This document shows, in pieces, positions 36,717-44,239 of a stretch of DNA of 64,000 nucleotides. A program made the position numbers and the translations under genes. How positions within the stretch are numbered: the first letter of the stretch is position 1; every line of letters starts with the position of its first letter. Under the pieces are notes generated by a model. The model worked only from the letters and a program-made list of their open reading frames with translations. It was not told the origin of the DNA and made no database searches. Origin of the DNA: Bacteroidota bacterium (lineage in GTDB: Bacteria; Bacteroidota; Bacteroidia; Flavobacteriales_D; Crocinitomicaceae); contig JASBTZ010000007.1 in the NCBI GenBank assembly GCA_030148165.1, forward strand, positions 496,001 to 560,000, written 5' to 3'.

Positions 36717-37736
36717 TTATTTATCGAATCTTTTATTGATGTACTCTGTAATCTCTGGTTCTATATTTATTACTTCTATTTTGTCCAATAGTGGTTTTAT
36801 ATTGTCTCTTTGCCAGTAATATCTACACCAAAGTGCGGCACTAAGAAGTCCAAGAGTAATATGATATTGATTGTCTGATCTGATTTCAAGTTTGTTTAAA
36901 TCTTCAAGATCATTAAATGATAAAGCATACACGAAGTAAATACCAGAAGTAGTTTGGGAATTGTTTACAACGTCAACGTATGCCTCAATCAATTCTTCGT
37001 GATACCCCGTTTCTTTTGAGGATTTCAATATTTGTCTGAGATATTCACCAAAAGGCGAAGTGCCATTATACTTAAGGCTGTCTACAGTTATTTTGCCCGT
37101 ATTAAATACCCGAATTGAATCAATTTCCTGAAACAGTATTTTTTTTGTTCGAGCATCCTTTTGAATTGTAAGGGCATTTATCAAATTAGTTATTCTATAT
37201 GCGTTGTAGAAATCAGCACTGTTTGTTTGGCATTCATTTCGGAGTTCAGAAATTCTGTGGAACAAACTATCATAAGCAGCACTAAAGTTTGCTTGGATAT
37301 AATTTAAACCATCTTGATTGCTCTTCCGGCTTACACACTCCAATAACCTGATCGCTTCGGTTACAGATGATACAGTGCGTGTAGAATCGATTAGGTATTT
37401 TACCTCCCACAGATGTCTTGTATCTAGAATCTCGAATTTCACTCCTGAAATCATTGGATTACTAAACAAATATTCATTGCCAATTTTGTCTTCAGCGTTG
37501 TATAAATACTGAACAATCAATTTCCCAACTTTAGTGTTTTGTTTGTCCTCATCCTTAATAATTTCAAGGACTTCTATTATTGCTTTATTGTCTTTCCTTG
37601 ATTCAATAACCTTTCCGCGGTAAATTTTTGTTGATGCAGTTACGGAACTGTACAAATAGTTGTGAATATTGCACATAGGACAAGCTCCTGCCTCACTGGC
37701 AAAAAGAAGAAACAATATAACTACTACCAGTTTCAT
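36717..37736 (-). CDS. secreted hypothetical protein with CxxC motif (cassette gene)
   Basis: 339 residues. Signal peptide about 1-18 (FLLFASEAGA), then CPMCNIHNYLYSS right at the mature N-terminus, a CxxC-H arrangement that could bind metal or haem or be redox active. GKVIESRKDNKAIIEVLEIIKD resembles a small beta-domain; the C-terminal half is helical. No family recognised. TACTCATAAC at the upstream end exactly mirrors GTTATGAGTA at the downstream end. Confidence 0.68.
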   Translation of the reverse strand: MKLVVVILFLLFASEAGACPMCNIHNYLYSSVTASTKIYRGKVIESRKDNKAIIEVLEIIKDEDKQNTKVGKLIVQYLYNAEDKIGNEYLFSNPMISGVKFEILDTRHLWEVKYLIDSTRTVSSVTEAIRLLECVSRKSNQDGLNYIQANFSAAYDSLFHRISELRNECQTNSADFYNAYRITNLINALTIQKDARTKKILFQEIDSIRVFNTGKITVDSLKYNGTSPFGEYLRQILKSSKETGYHEELIEAYVDVVNNSQTTSGIYFVYALSFNDLEDLNKLEIRSDNQYHITLGLLSAALWCRYYWQRDNIKPLLDKIEVINIEPEITEYINKRFDK

Positions 37737-37743
37737 TATTACT

Positions 37744-37916
37744 CATAACGTTTTGCGGCTATACTAACACCGCACAGCTTGTCCGCCGTAGGGGGATTAT
37801 ATAATGTTTTGTGATTGTAAGTTAAGAAAAAGCGACAAAGCTTTTGAAGTATTTTGGGTGAAAGTAAATAGTTGCCCGAAGAATGATTTGTGTGGCGGTA
37901 TATAGGCGCTGTTATG
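37744..37916 (-). repeat. attC-like site H
   Basis: CATAACGTTTTGCGGC, CCGCACAGCTTGTCCGCC, then a different right half (AAGTTAAGAAAAAGCGACA), closing GGCGCTGTTATG. The TTA of the closing core is the stop codon of the next gene. Confidence 0.72.
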
Positions 37917-38403
37917 CATGTTTTTGTTTGAGCCAATTTTTCAATTCTTGTAATTCTTGTATTGAAACCTTCACCGAACTGTTCAATTCAAGTGTTTCAT
38001 CAGAGATTTTTAGACGACCTGTTTTTTGTTCTTCTATTTCTTGAATATCTACATTCAATGTGGCTAAATCCAATTCTTTTTTGCCGTCTTTGAATAATCT
38101 ATAATTTGCTTCATAGTGCAGTTTGTTGTTGATAATTCGGTATTCTTCCGTTCCGTAAGTATTCCATAATAAAATACGTAACATATAGAATGCAAGAAGA
38201 CCGAAAAGAGCAAGGAAAAGGATATTACCAAACTTGATGCCTGAGCCAGATTTAACAGTATATGCGATACCAAATAGAGGACCTGCAATCGAAACAAAAA
38301 TGACAAGTACAAAAAACACTCGAATGAAAATTGGCGCGGGTAAAACTTCTATTGAGAAAGAGTTAGCGCTCTGTGTGTTGTATTTAACCTGGTTTGTACT
38401 CAT
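37912..38403 (-). CDS. two-helix membrane protein (cassette gene)
   Basis: 163 residues: helices at about 25-50 (PIFIRVFFVLVIFVSIAGP) and 58-78, then a soluble domain with EEYRIINNKLHYEANYRLFKD and LKISDETLELNSSVKVSIQE, similar in outline to YcxB/PH-like domains. Stop codon TAA lies inside the core of site H. Start overlaps the following lipoprotein gene by four bases (ATGA), so the two form a two-gene cassette. Confidence 0.66.
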   Translation of the reverse strand: MSTNQVKYNTQSANSFSIEVLPAPIFIRVFFVLVIFVSIAGPLFGIAYTVKSGSGIKFGNILFLALFGLLAFYMLRILLWNTYGTEEYRIINNKLHYEANYRLFKDGKKELDLATLNVDIQEIEEQKTGRLKISDETLELNSSVKVSIQELQELKNWLKQKHA

Positions 38404-39053
38404 TTCTTTAGTTTACAAGAAAGCAATATCTCATAGCACTTTTCAGTTTCCTCGGGACTTAATTTTGTCGCGATAATGGATAGAACCTTATACGAATTGA
38501 TTGACTTATTAAAGCTCTTCAGATTTTTTGCATATAAACCGACATAGTCATCTGAGCGAACAAACTTGTACCTTACATTGTCAATGGTATCTATTTCAAT
38601 TTTCACTTTACGAATTTCCTCAGGTACCTTTAATCCATATTCAATAGTATCTGATTTGTACACAAAAAGTAATTTGTATTCAATGCTGTCAAAAGTGCTG
38701 AAACTGATTAATTCTGTGTCATCAGCTATTCCTGTTACATCTCCTTCAGGTAGTAAATTGTTACTTCCGAGTGCATTCCACTTCCAGACGTCTTCTGACA
38801 GGTATTCGTCAACTGATTTATCTAGTGAGTTTGAATAGTAGCCATAATCAAATTGAAAGTCAATTTTTCCATTGCTAATCTTACCTATATAGGAATCTAT
38901 TCCTTGTTCTTTTATTAACTCATAGCCTTGAGGAAACCGAAATGTGTAATTGCCAACTTCAATGTTACCCTCACTATTATTAGTAGGACTATCCGACTTG
39001 CATGCGGAAAAAAGTAGTGCAGAAATTGCGATATGTAAAACTGTTTTCGTCAT
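38400..39053 (-). CDS. lipoprotein of unknown function (cassette gene)
   Basis: 217 residues with lipobox LFSAC (about 14-18). Mature part EVGNYTFRFPQGYELIKEQGIDSYIG resembles small periplasmic beta-domains. No family recognised. Translationally coupled with the membrane protein at 37912, suggesting they act together. ATAACG of site I begins only a few bases upstream of its start. Confidence 0.66.
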   Translation of the reverse strand: MTKTVLHIAISALLFSACKSDSPTNNSEGNIEVGNYTFRFPQGYELIKEQGIDSYIGKISNGKIDFQFDYGYYSNSLDKSVDEYLSEDVWKWNALGSNNLLPEGDVTGIADDTELISFSTFDSIEYKLLFVYKSDTIEYGLKVPEEIRKVKIEIDTIDNVRYKFVRSDDYVGLYAKNLKSFNKSINSYKVLSIIATKLSPEETEKCYEILLSCKLKK

Positions 39054-39057
39054 TACC

Positions 39058-39227
39058 CATAACGTTTTTGCGGCTAGGCTAACACCGCACGGCTTGTCCG
39101 CCGTAGGCGGGTTTTTAAAGTGTCATGTGACTGAAAGATAGTGATTTGCCAGCATTCATTCAGCCTGCCGAACCTCCCGTTCGAGCTTCAGTCTTCGCAA
39201 GCTTCGCTTGCTCTGGAGCTGTTAGCA
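39058..39227 (-). repeat. attC-like site I
   Basis: CATAACGTTTTTGCGGC, CCGCACGGCTTGTCCGCC hairpin, GAAAGATAGTGATTTGCCA, a diverged module, closing GGAGCTGTTAGCA. TTA of the core is the stop of the next gene. Confidence 0.72.
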
Positions 39228-39473
39228 ACAGCTTCCACCGTTGAGTAAAACAATAACGGCAAAAATTAAAATAAACAAAATAACTGGAGGCACCGTCTTT
39301 TTGATGTATTTGTGATTAAGTTCCTTAAGTCGAAGTTTATAATCAAACTTGCTCAAATCCAAGTCTTGTAATGCTAAATATTCTTTGATAAATGGAGCGC
39401 CAACTCTTACTATGTATATTACTAGTACTAAAGAAGCAACTAGTGCCGTGTATTTGAATTGAGAATTACTCAT
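39222..39473 (-). CDS. small two-helix membrane protein (cassette gene)
   Basis: 83 residues: helix at about 9-27 (ALVASLVLVIYIVRVG), a charged loop with DLDLSKFDYKLRLKELNHKY and a second helix (PPVILFILIFAVIVLL), ending GGSCC. Stop codon embedded in the site I core. The 20 bases to the next gene contain no complete site, so this and the 39494 gene probably travel together. Function unknown. Confidence 0.62.
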   Translation of the reverse strand: MSNSQFKYTALVASLVLVIYIVRVGAPFIKEYLALQDLDLSKFDYKLRLKELNHKYIKKTVPPVILFILIFAVIVLLNGGSCC

Positions 39474-39493
39474 TTATTGTCGTTATGCTAATC

Positions 39494-39760
39494 TTATTCG
39501 AAATGGGGCTTTAATATCTTGTATGTTTTATTATACATTTTGAACCATTTAATATCATTTTTATCTGCAACAGTTAATATAACAGTTGGGTATTTGCTGT
39601 CTTTATATTCTTTTAATTCGACTTCGCTTATTTGGACCTTCTTTAGCCCTACCAGCAAATAATCGCCGCTATTTATCTCACCACTTATCAAATCACCAGT
39701 TAATAAAATTCCTTGCCCTCCTATATTCCTGAACCCATTTTTTATTTTGACTTTTGGCAT
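39494..39760 (-). CDS. EF-Tu domain-2-like small protein (cassette gene)
   Basis: 88 residues. FRNIGGQGILLTGDLISGEI followed by SGDYLLVG and VQISEVELKEY closely follows the beta-barrel domain 2 pattern of translational GTPases (F.I.GrG.v.tG.v..G.i..GD.v). No GTPase domain is present, so it is a free-standing barrel. No signal peptide. Binding partner unknown. Upstream end TGTTGCTAA mirrors downstream TTAGCAACA across the two-gene cassette. Confidence 0.65.
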   Translation of the reverse strand: MPKVKIKNGFRNIGGQGILLTGDLISGEINSGDYLLVGLKKVQISEVELKEYKDSKYPTVILTVADKNDIKWFKMYNKTYKILKPHFE

Positions 39761-39770
39761 GTCTAATTGT

Positions 39771-39939
39771 TGCTAATTTTTTGCGGTTATGCTATCGCCG
39801 CACAGCTTGTCCGCGGTAAGCGGGTTTTTAAGTGTTTTATGACTGAAAGATAGTGATTTGCCAGCATTCATTCAGCCTGCCAAACCTCCCGTTCGAGCTG
39901 CAGTGTTCGCAAGCTACACTTTCTCGAGCGCTGTTAGCA
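39771..39939 (-). repeat. attC-like site J
   Basis: GCTAATTTTTTGCGG with hairpin to CGCCGCACAG, GTCCGCGGTAAGCGGG, GAAAGATAGTGATTTGCCA, a diverged module, closing GCGCTGTTAGCA. The opening core has AAT in place of AAC, which might weaken recombination. Confidence 0.68.
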
Positions 39940-39942
39940 ACA

Positions 39943-40524
39943 TTATTTAATCATGTGGTATTTCTTGAATAAGGCTTTAAAAGGAAAGCTAGTGTTGTGA
40001 TGAATAGCGGAGGTATAAATGGCAACTTTTGTATGGTGGCATTCAAAACAAATTTCTTGAATGGCGATAATATTATTATTCTCGTCTTTAAATATTACAG
40101 CATGTCTTGGATTATAACAGAGATCGATTAGCTCATTTTCATTTAATTTCCGGGGTCCTTCTAAAATTTCTTGTAAAAAGAATTGGTAATCAACCGAATC
40201 TATTTGCGTTACGCTCAAACTATCTATTAACCAATAGCGAACACCAGTGAAGTACTCTCCGGCAAATATTGAGTCTTGTTTGGATTTTTCCCAGTCGAAC
40301 TCTTCAATAATTATTGATTCTTCATAACAGCTTTCTCCTTCGTAAACAGGTAGCAGTTTTGTTATTAAAATGGTTATTTGCGAAGTATTAAAAAGGGAGT
40401 CTATATATTTTAACTCCGAACCATGAAAAGTTGTATTGAACTTTAATTTATACCGATCAACACTAATCTCCTGCGCTTTTCCCAGCATTGGTAGTAATAT
40501 AGCTATGAGCAGTATTTTTTTCAT
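39943..40524 (-). CDS. secreted hypothetical protein (cassette gene)
   Basis: About 193 residues from ATG 40524 (MKKILLIAILLPMLGKAQE), a normal signal peptide; the longer frame to 40557 extends into site K. Mature part has YEGESCYEESIIIEEFDWEK and IQEICFECHHTKVAIYTS, a CxxCHH sequence suggestive of metal or haem binding although no other cytochrome features are present. No family recognised. Confidence 0.66.
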   Translation of the reverse strand: MKKILLIAILLPMLGKAQEISVDRYKLKFNTTFHGSELKYIDSLFNTSQITILITKLLPVYEGESCYEESIIIEEFDWEKSKQDSIFAGEYFTGVRYWLIDSLSVTQIDSVDYQFFLQEILEGPRKLNENELIDLCYNPRHAVIFKDENNNIIAIQEICFECHHTKVAIYTSAIHHNTSFPFKALFKKYHMIK

Positions 40525-40529
40525 TGTTG

Positions 40530-40855
40530 ATATCGTTTTGCAGCCACGCACCGCCACACATATTTAAGTGTTATAAGACTGAAAGATAGTGATTTGCCAA
40601 CACTCCTTCAGCTTACCGAACCCCTCGCTCGAGCTTCAGTCTTCGCAAGCTTTGCTTTGTCCTTCAGCTTTTCGAGCGACAACTTCGCTCGAGCTTCAGT
40701 CTTCGCAAGCTTCGCTTTGTCCTTCAGCTTTTCGAGCGACAACCTCGTTCGAGCTTCAGTCTTCGCAAGCTTCGCTTTGTCCTTCAGCTTTTCGAGCGAC
40801 CACCTCGCTCGTGCTTCAGTCTTCACAAGCTTCGCTTGTTCTGGTGCTGTTATAC
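40530..40855 (-). repeat. attC-like site K with four 60-bp-type modules
   Basis: GATATCGTTTTGCAGC, CGCCACACAT, GAAAGATAGTGATTTGCCA, modules 40605-40840, closing GGTGCTGTTATAC. It accounts for the gene-free gap here. Very similar to site F. Confidence 0.7.
40605..40840. repeat. 4 tandem modules (one of 56 bp, three of 60 bp)
   Basis: Units start at 40605 (short variant), 40661, 40721 and 40781. The set parallels 35756-35991, indicating one site was copied from the other or both from a common parent. Confidence 0.9.
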
Positions 40856-41221
40856 TCTGTTCATTTCTGACTTATACTCTTCGAGTAATTCATAAAACCG
40901 CGCTATTGAATCATTATGCTCTTCTTGAGTAATTGGGTGCTCTTCTAATTTTTCCCAGTTAATTTCAGATGGCTCAAATCCCAGGGAATATGCTACAATC
41001 ATATTTACCCAACCTGCTGTTGATTCATAATACCCCAATTTTTCAGCAACCCAGTCAAAGAAAGGTTCATCAGTATGTTTAGCACTATATACATTTTGAT
41101 CTAATAGAGCAGCGTAATAGCCCGATGCATATAGATAAATACTTTTCAGGCTGTTTTCACCTGTCCATATTGCAGGGCGAGGTTGAATTTTCTTAAACAA
41201 CTTGTAGCATTCAAATACCAT
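40850..41221 (-). CDS. cytosolic hypothetical protein (cassette gene)
   Basis: About 123 residues from ATG 41221 (MVFECYKLFKKIQPRPAIW). No signal peptide. Helical with LKSIYLYASGYYAALLDQ, FFDWVAEKLGYYESTAGW and NMIVAYSLGFEPSEINWEKL. The aromatic-rich, acidic make-up resembles small immunity-like proteins, but that is a guess. Stop TAA lies in the core of site K. Confidence 0.65.
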   Translation of the reverse strand: MVFECYKLFKKIQPRPAIWTGENSLKSIYLYASGYYAALLDQNVYSAKHTDEPFFDWVAEKLGYYESTAGWVNMIVAYSLGFEPSEINWEKLEEHPITQEEHNDSIARFYELLEEYKSEMNRV

Positions 41222-41232
41222 TGTCAATTGAG

Positions 41233-41407
41233 TAAAACGTTTTGCGGCTACGCACTGCCGCACGTGTTTTCACCCTGAGCGCAGTCGAAGGGTAAATGTT
41301 TTGTGATTGTAAGATAGTGATTTGCCAACACTCCTTCAGCTTTTCGAGCGACAACCTCGCTCGCGCTTCAGTCTTCACAAGCTTCGCTTGTTCTGGTGCT
41401 GTTATGG
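41233..41407 (-). repeat. attC-like site L with one 60-bp module
   Basis: TAAAACGTTTTGCGGC with hairpin to GCCGCACG, a REP-like insert (41271-41293), AAGATAGTGATTTGCCA, one module (41333-41392), closing GGTGCTGTTATGG. Confidence 0.72.
41271..41293. repeat. REP-like hairpin inside site L
   Basis: CACCCTGAGCGCAGTCGAAG then GGT: a short palindrome pairing CCCT with AGGG, of the kind scattered through many bacterial genomes. Its insertion here shows that the loop of these sites tolerates added DNA. Confidence 0.55.
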
Positions 41408-41411
41408 GTGT

Positions 41412-42047
41412 TTATTCTTTCTGCCGTGTACCACTATCATGTGCTTTTATTTGAAGCATTAGTTCTTCAAGTTCTCTATTTTTTATTACGCTATTTTGTT
41501 TCAACTCCTGCTGCATTTGAAAGGATTCATATTTCGCATAAAGCATACCGAATTCACGAGAAAAATAAAGCGTTTCGTCCCATTGAGGGTTTACTTCAAG
41601 ATTTCTATAGCAATATAGCTTATGATTTTTCTCTCCTAGTTTAATCAAAAGAGAATCGGATAGGATGTACTTTACCGTTTCTGTTATTCCTCCTATCTCG
41701 CGTTCATCATTATCTCGAATAAGCAGTGTGTCGTGTAATTGGTTAATGCTTACGGTCCTTGTATGTTGGCGATAGTTAAGAGAATCTTGAGATTTGGGTA
41801 TGAATCGAGTCATTATCGAATCTTTTGCATAATAGGCTGAATCACTCGAATAAATGAATGACGTGATATTCTCCTTTTTATTTTTGGTAAGCTTAAAATA
41901 GTCGATACTCCATAATCCTGTTTTTAGAGAATTAACCTGCCAAACAACTAGTGTATCTTGCGAAGTTTCATTACGAGTGATATGTGATTCATTGTTTGTG
42001 CATCCAAATAGAAACAAAAGAGCGCTAGATATCAATACATGTTTCAT
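41412..42047 (-). CDS. lipoprotein, first cassette of array 1
   Basis: About 211 residues from ATG 42047 (MKHVLISSALLFLFGC), with a lipobox LFLFGC; the longer frame to 42101 reads into the boundary sequence. Mature part is polar with TLVVWQVNSLKTGLWSIDYF and DNDEREIGGITETVKY. No family recognised. It is the cassette nearest the 131-bp platform. ACCCATAAC at its upstream end mirrors GTTATGGGT downstream. Confidence 0.66.
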   Translation of the reverse strand: MKHVLISSALLFLFGCTNNESHITRNETSQDTLVVWQVNSLKTGLWSIDYFKLTKNKKENITSFIYSSDSAYYAKDSIMTRFIPKSQDSLNYRQHTRTVSINQLHDTLLIRDNDEREIGGITETVKYILSDSLLIKLGEKNHKLYCYRNLEVNPQWDETLYFSREFGMLYAKYESFQMQQELKQNSVIKNRELEELMLQIKAHDSGTRQKE

Positions 42048-42085
42048 ATACGATATGCTTGTCAGGTATTTGGCTATATTACCCA

Positions 42086-42216
42086 TAACTTGTTTATACA
42101 CACTACAAAATAGTACATAACATGCTCAATTGGTAGACTAAGTACTCATTTATACTTTATTGAGGCTTCGTTCTTGGACACAGACTTCAACATAAATTCG
42201 CATTAAGCTGATTTAG
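42086..42216 (-). repeat. 131-bp platform/leader sequence, copy 1
   Basis: Identical base for base to 50966-51096, in the same orientation, 8880 bp apart. Each copy abuts the gene-upstream end of an array, where an integron attI site and cassette promoter would lie. On the - strand it ends TATAAACAAGTTA, reminiscent of the ACAAAGTTAGGC end of attI1. The remaining gene-free bases to 42277 hold diverged sequence including AATGGCGAAAA. Confidence 0.8.
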
Positions 42217-42277
42217 GTGTATTTATCCGATTTCATTCGGATAAATGTGAATTAATGGCGAAAACTTTCTTCCAATT

Positions 42278-43465
42278 TTAACCCATTTTAGTTACTGGAT
42301 GTAATTCAGGTATTTCCACAATGAATCTGGTTCCCTTACCCTCAGTGCTATCAAACTCAATCGATCCATTTGCAAGATCGACATATTGTTTTACAATGTT
42401 TAATCCCAACCCACTCCCCTGTATATTTTGAGCATTGCTTGCCCTGAAAAAAGAGTTAAAGAGCATGTCTTGCTCCTTCTTTGGGATACCGATTCCATTA
42501 TCGCAAACTTCAAAACAAAAGTGATTGTTTTTCTGTTGCATTTTTAGACGAATTCGACTTTCTTCCGGTGAATATTTAATTGCATTCGATAACAAATTAA
42601 GCATAACGGCCTTTATTATTTGCTGATCAATGAATACTTCTTTTGATGTTTGGTAAATTTCTGTAATGATTTGTTGATTATCTTTTAATATTGGATTCAG
42701 AGTTTCTTTAATATCCCCAATAAAAGTTACTAAGTCAGTTCTAGTAGGCCAATAGCGTTTTTTACCAGAAGAAAGCTCGTCAAATGATAAAAAATCGTTC
42801 AATACCGAAACCATGTGATTTGCGGAAGACTTTATTCGGTCAAAATGTTTAGTAATCTTTTCTTTCTCTACCAAGTCATTTCCGTAACTTTCAACCAAAT
42901 CAGTGGATAGAATAATTGAAGTTAACGGCGTTCTGAATTGATGAGATGCCATGGAAACAAATTTCGCTTTGAAGCTATTGAGATCCATTTCTTTTTTAAG
43001 ATCGTCCATTAATTCCTTTGTGCGTTCTTCAACAAGTGTCTCGATTTCAAAATTCATTTTACTTACCTTTTCTTCCAACTGTTTTTGTCTTGTCACATCA
43101 AAAGAGAAGATAATAACACCATCGTCGACCGCTTCCATGCGTAACTCGAACCAACCTTTGCTTCCATCCAATTGTTCAAATTGATTCAACATTTCGGTAG
43201 GACTCCCTGTGTTCATGCATTCCTGAATCCTGGCGTAAACCTCAGACCCTTTCAATGATGGAAATTTGTCGATCATGCGATTACCGATAAGGTCATCAAT
43301 GCTTTGCATACATTGATCTGCGACAGCTTGATTAACATACAAATAACGCATGTCTTTGTCAATTACCTGCACACCTTCGTACAAACGATCGAAAGGTTGA
43401 TACTTATTCATAATAGCAAACTCAAGTTCTAATTTTCTTATCAATTTATCAATAGGTATAAACAC
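42278..43465 (-). CDS. PAS-domain sensor histidine kinase
   Basis: 395 residues (or 377 from ATG 43411, MNKYQPFDRLYEGVQV). PAS/PAC domain at about 25-135 (VIDKDMRYLYVNQAV, GWFELRMEAVDDG), a coiled coil near 135-165, HisKA with phospho-acceptor His in SMASHQFRTPLTSI near 175, and HATPase: LLSNAIKYSPEES (N box), VCDNGIGIPKKE (G1) and GSGLGLNIVKQYVDLANG (G2). No membrane segment, so a cytosolic sensor. No response regulator is adjacent. A degenerate relative of the platform sequence lies in its upstream region. Confidence 0.9.
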   Translation of the reverse strand: MFIPIDKLIRKLELEFAIMNKYQPFDRLYEGVQVIDKDMRYLYVNQAVADQCMQSIDDLIGNRMIDKFPSLKGSEVYARIQECMNTGSPTEMLNQFEQLDGSKGWFELRMEAVDDGVIIFSFDVTRQKQLEEKVSKMNFEIETLVEERTKELMDDLKKEMDLNSFKAKFVSMASHQFRTPLTSIILSTDLVESYGNDLVEKEKITKHFDRIKSSANHMVSVLNDFLSFDELSSGKKRYWPTRTDLVTFIGDIKETLNPILKDNQQIITEIYQTSKEVFIDQQIIKAVMLNLLSNAIKYSPEESRIRLKMQQKNNHFCFEVCDNGIGIPKKEQDMLFNSFFRASNAQNIQGSGLGLNIVKQYVDLANGSIEFDSTEGKGTRFIVEIPELHPVTKMG

Positions 43466-43542
43466 GTAATTTATGGGCTGGAATTGATAAAGCTGATCTC
43501 AAAAGGAATTAAACACTATGTTTTGAGTTGTTTGAATGTCAT

Positions 43543-43602
43543 CTCTTGGACAACAGACTTCAACATGAATTCGTATTAAGGTGATTTAGATGTATTTATT
43601 CG
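43543..43602 (-). repeat. diverged third copy of part of the platform sequence
   Basis: TCTTGGACAACAGACTTCAA then similar bases to 43602 match the left-to-right order of 42171-42230 with scattered substitutions. It lies in the 278-base gap upstream of the histidine kinase, where I see no gene. Confidence 0.6.
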
Positions 43603-43743
43603 TATTATTAAAGATAAAGGTGAATCATCCTTTTTCGTTTTTTGATTAAGCGACTGGGGACTGTTATTTGCGTGAAGTAAATATTGCTATGATTATTAAA
43701 CAAAAAGCAGTTATTTAGATAACTATTTATTATTAATGATTTT

Positions 43744-44223
43744 ATGAAAAAGAACTTTTATAATAAAGCGATAGATATTTTCCATTCTTTTGAGAGTATG
43801 GTATCCATAATACTATCTGTAATTATCGGTTTAATAATAGTTGTTTCGCTAATTAGAATTGGTGTTGATCTTTACGACTTATTTATTGTTGATTTGGATA
43901 CTCCTTCTGACATAAGTTTTAAAAACTATCAGAAGTTATTTGGAAAAGTTATTACAATGTTAATAAGTCTTGAATTCTTAAGCTCTATATTAAAAGTTCT
44001 TAAATTACATCAAATTAGAACGTTGGTTCTCGATGTTGTTTTAATTACCGCTCTCGCAATAGCTAGAAAATTAATTGTGTTGGATTATGATAGTTATAGC
44101 TGGGAAAAAGTGATGACATTAGGTCTTTTATTAATTTCTCTAGGCGTATTTTATTTTTTAGTGCAAAATAAACGCAGTGCTAAAGTCTCCGGAACTTCTG
44201 AATTAACAGACCATGAAACATAA
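43744..44223 (+). CDS. PsiE-like membrane protein
   Basis: 159 residues with four hydrophobic segments. FESMVSIILSVIIGLIIVVS, KLFGKVITMLISLEFLSSIL and LITALAIARKLIVLDYDS follow the phosphate-starvation-inducible PsiE domain pattern, including the closing ARK.IVLD. Cellular role of PsiE is not established. Divergent from the histidine kinase and convergent with corA (16-base gap). No Pho-box-like sequence noticed upstream. Confidence 0.75.
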   Translation: MKKNFYNKAIDIFHSFESMVSIILSVIIGLIIVVSLIRIGVDLYDLFIVDLDTPSDISFKNYQKLFGKVITMLISLEFLSSILKVLKLHQIRTLVLDVVLITALAIARKLIVLDYDSYSWEKVMTLGLLLISLGVFYFLVQNKRSAKVSGTSELTDHET

Positions 44224-44239
44224 CCAATCATTAACTTGA

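Noticed and set aside
36735-37736. c-type cytochrome in the gene with CPMCN at its mature N-terminus
   Set aside because: The haem motif CxxCH is not matched (CPMCN then IH), and no second site is present.
40850-41221. Toxin-antitoxin pair with the neighbouring cassette genes
   Set aside because: No recognisable toxin fold or paired small gene. Integron cassettes often carry such pairs, but nothing here supports it.
33011-41392. CRISPR array
   Set aside because: Tandem 60-bp units have no spacers between them, and no cas gene is present.
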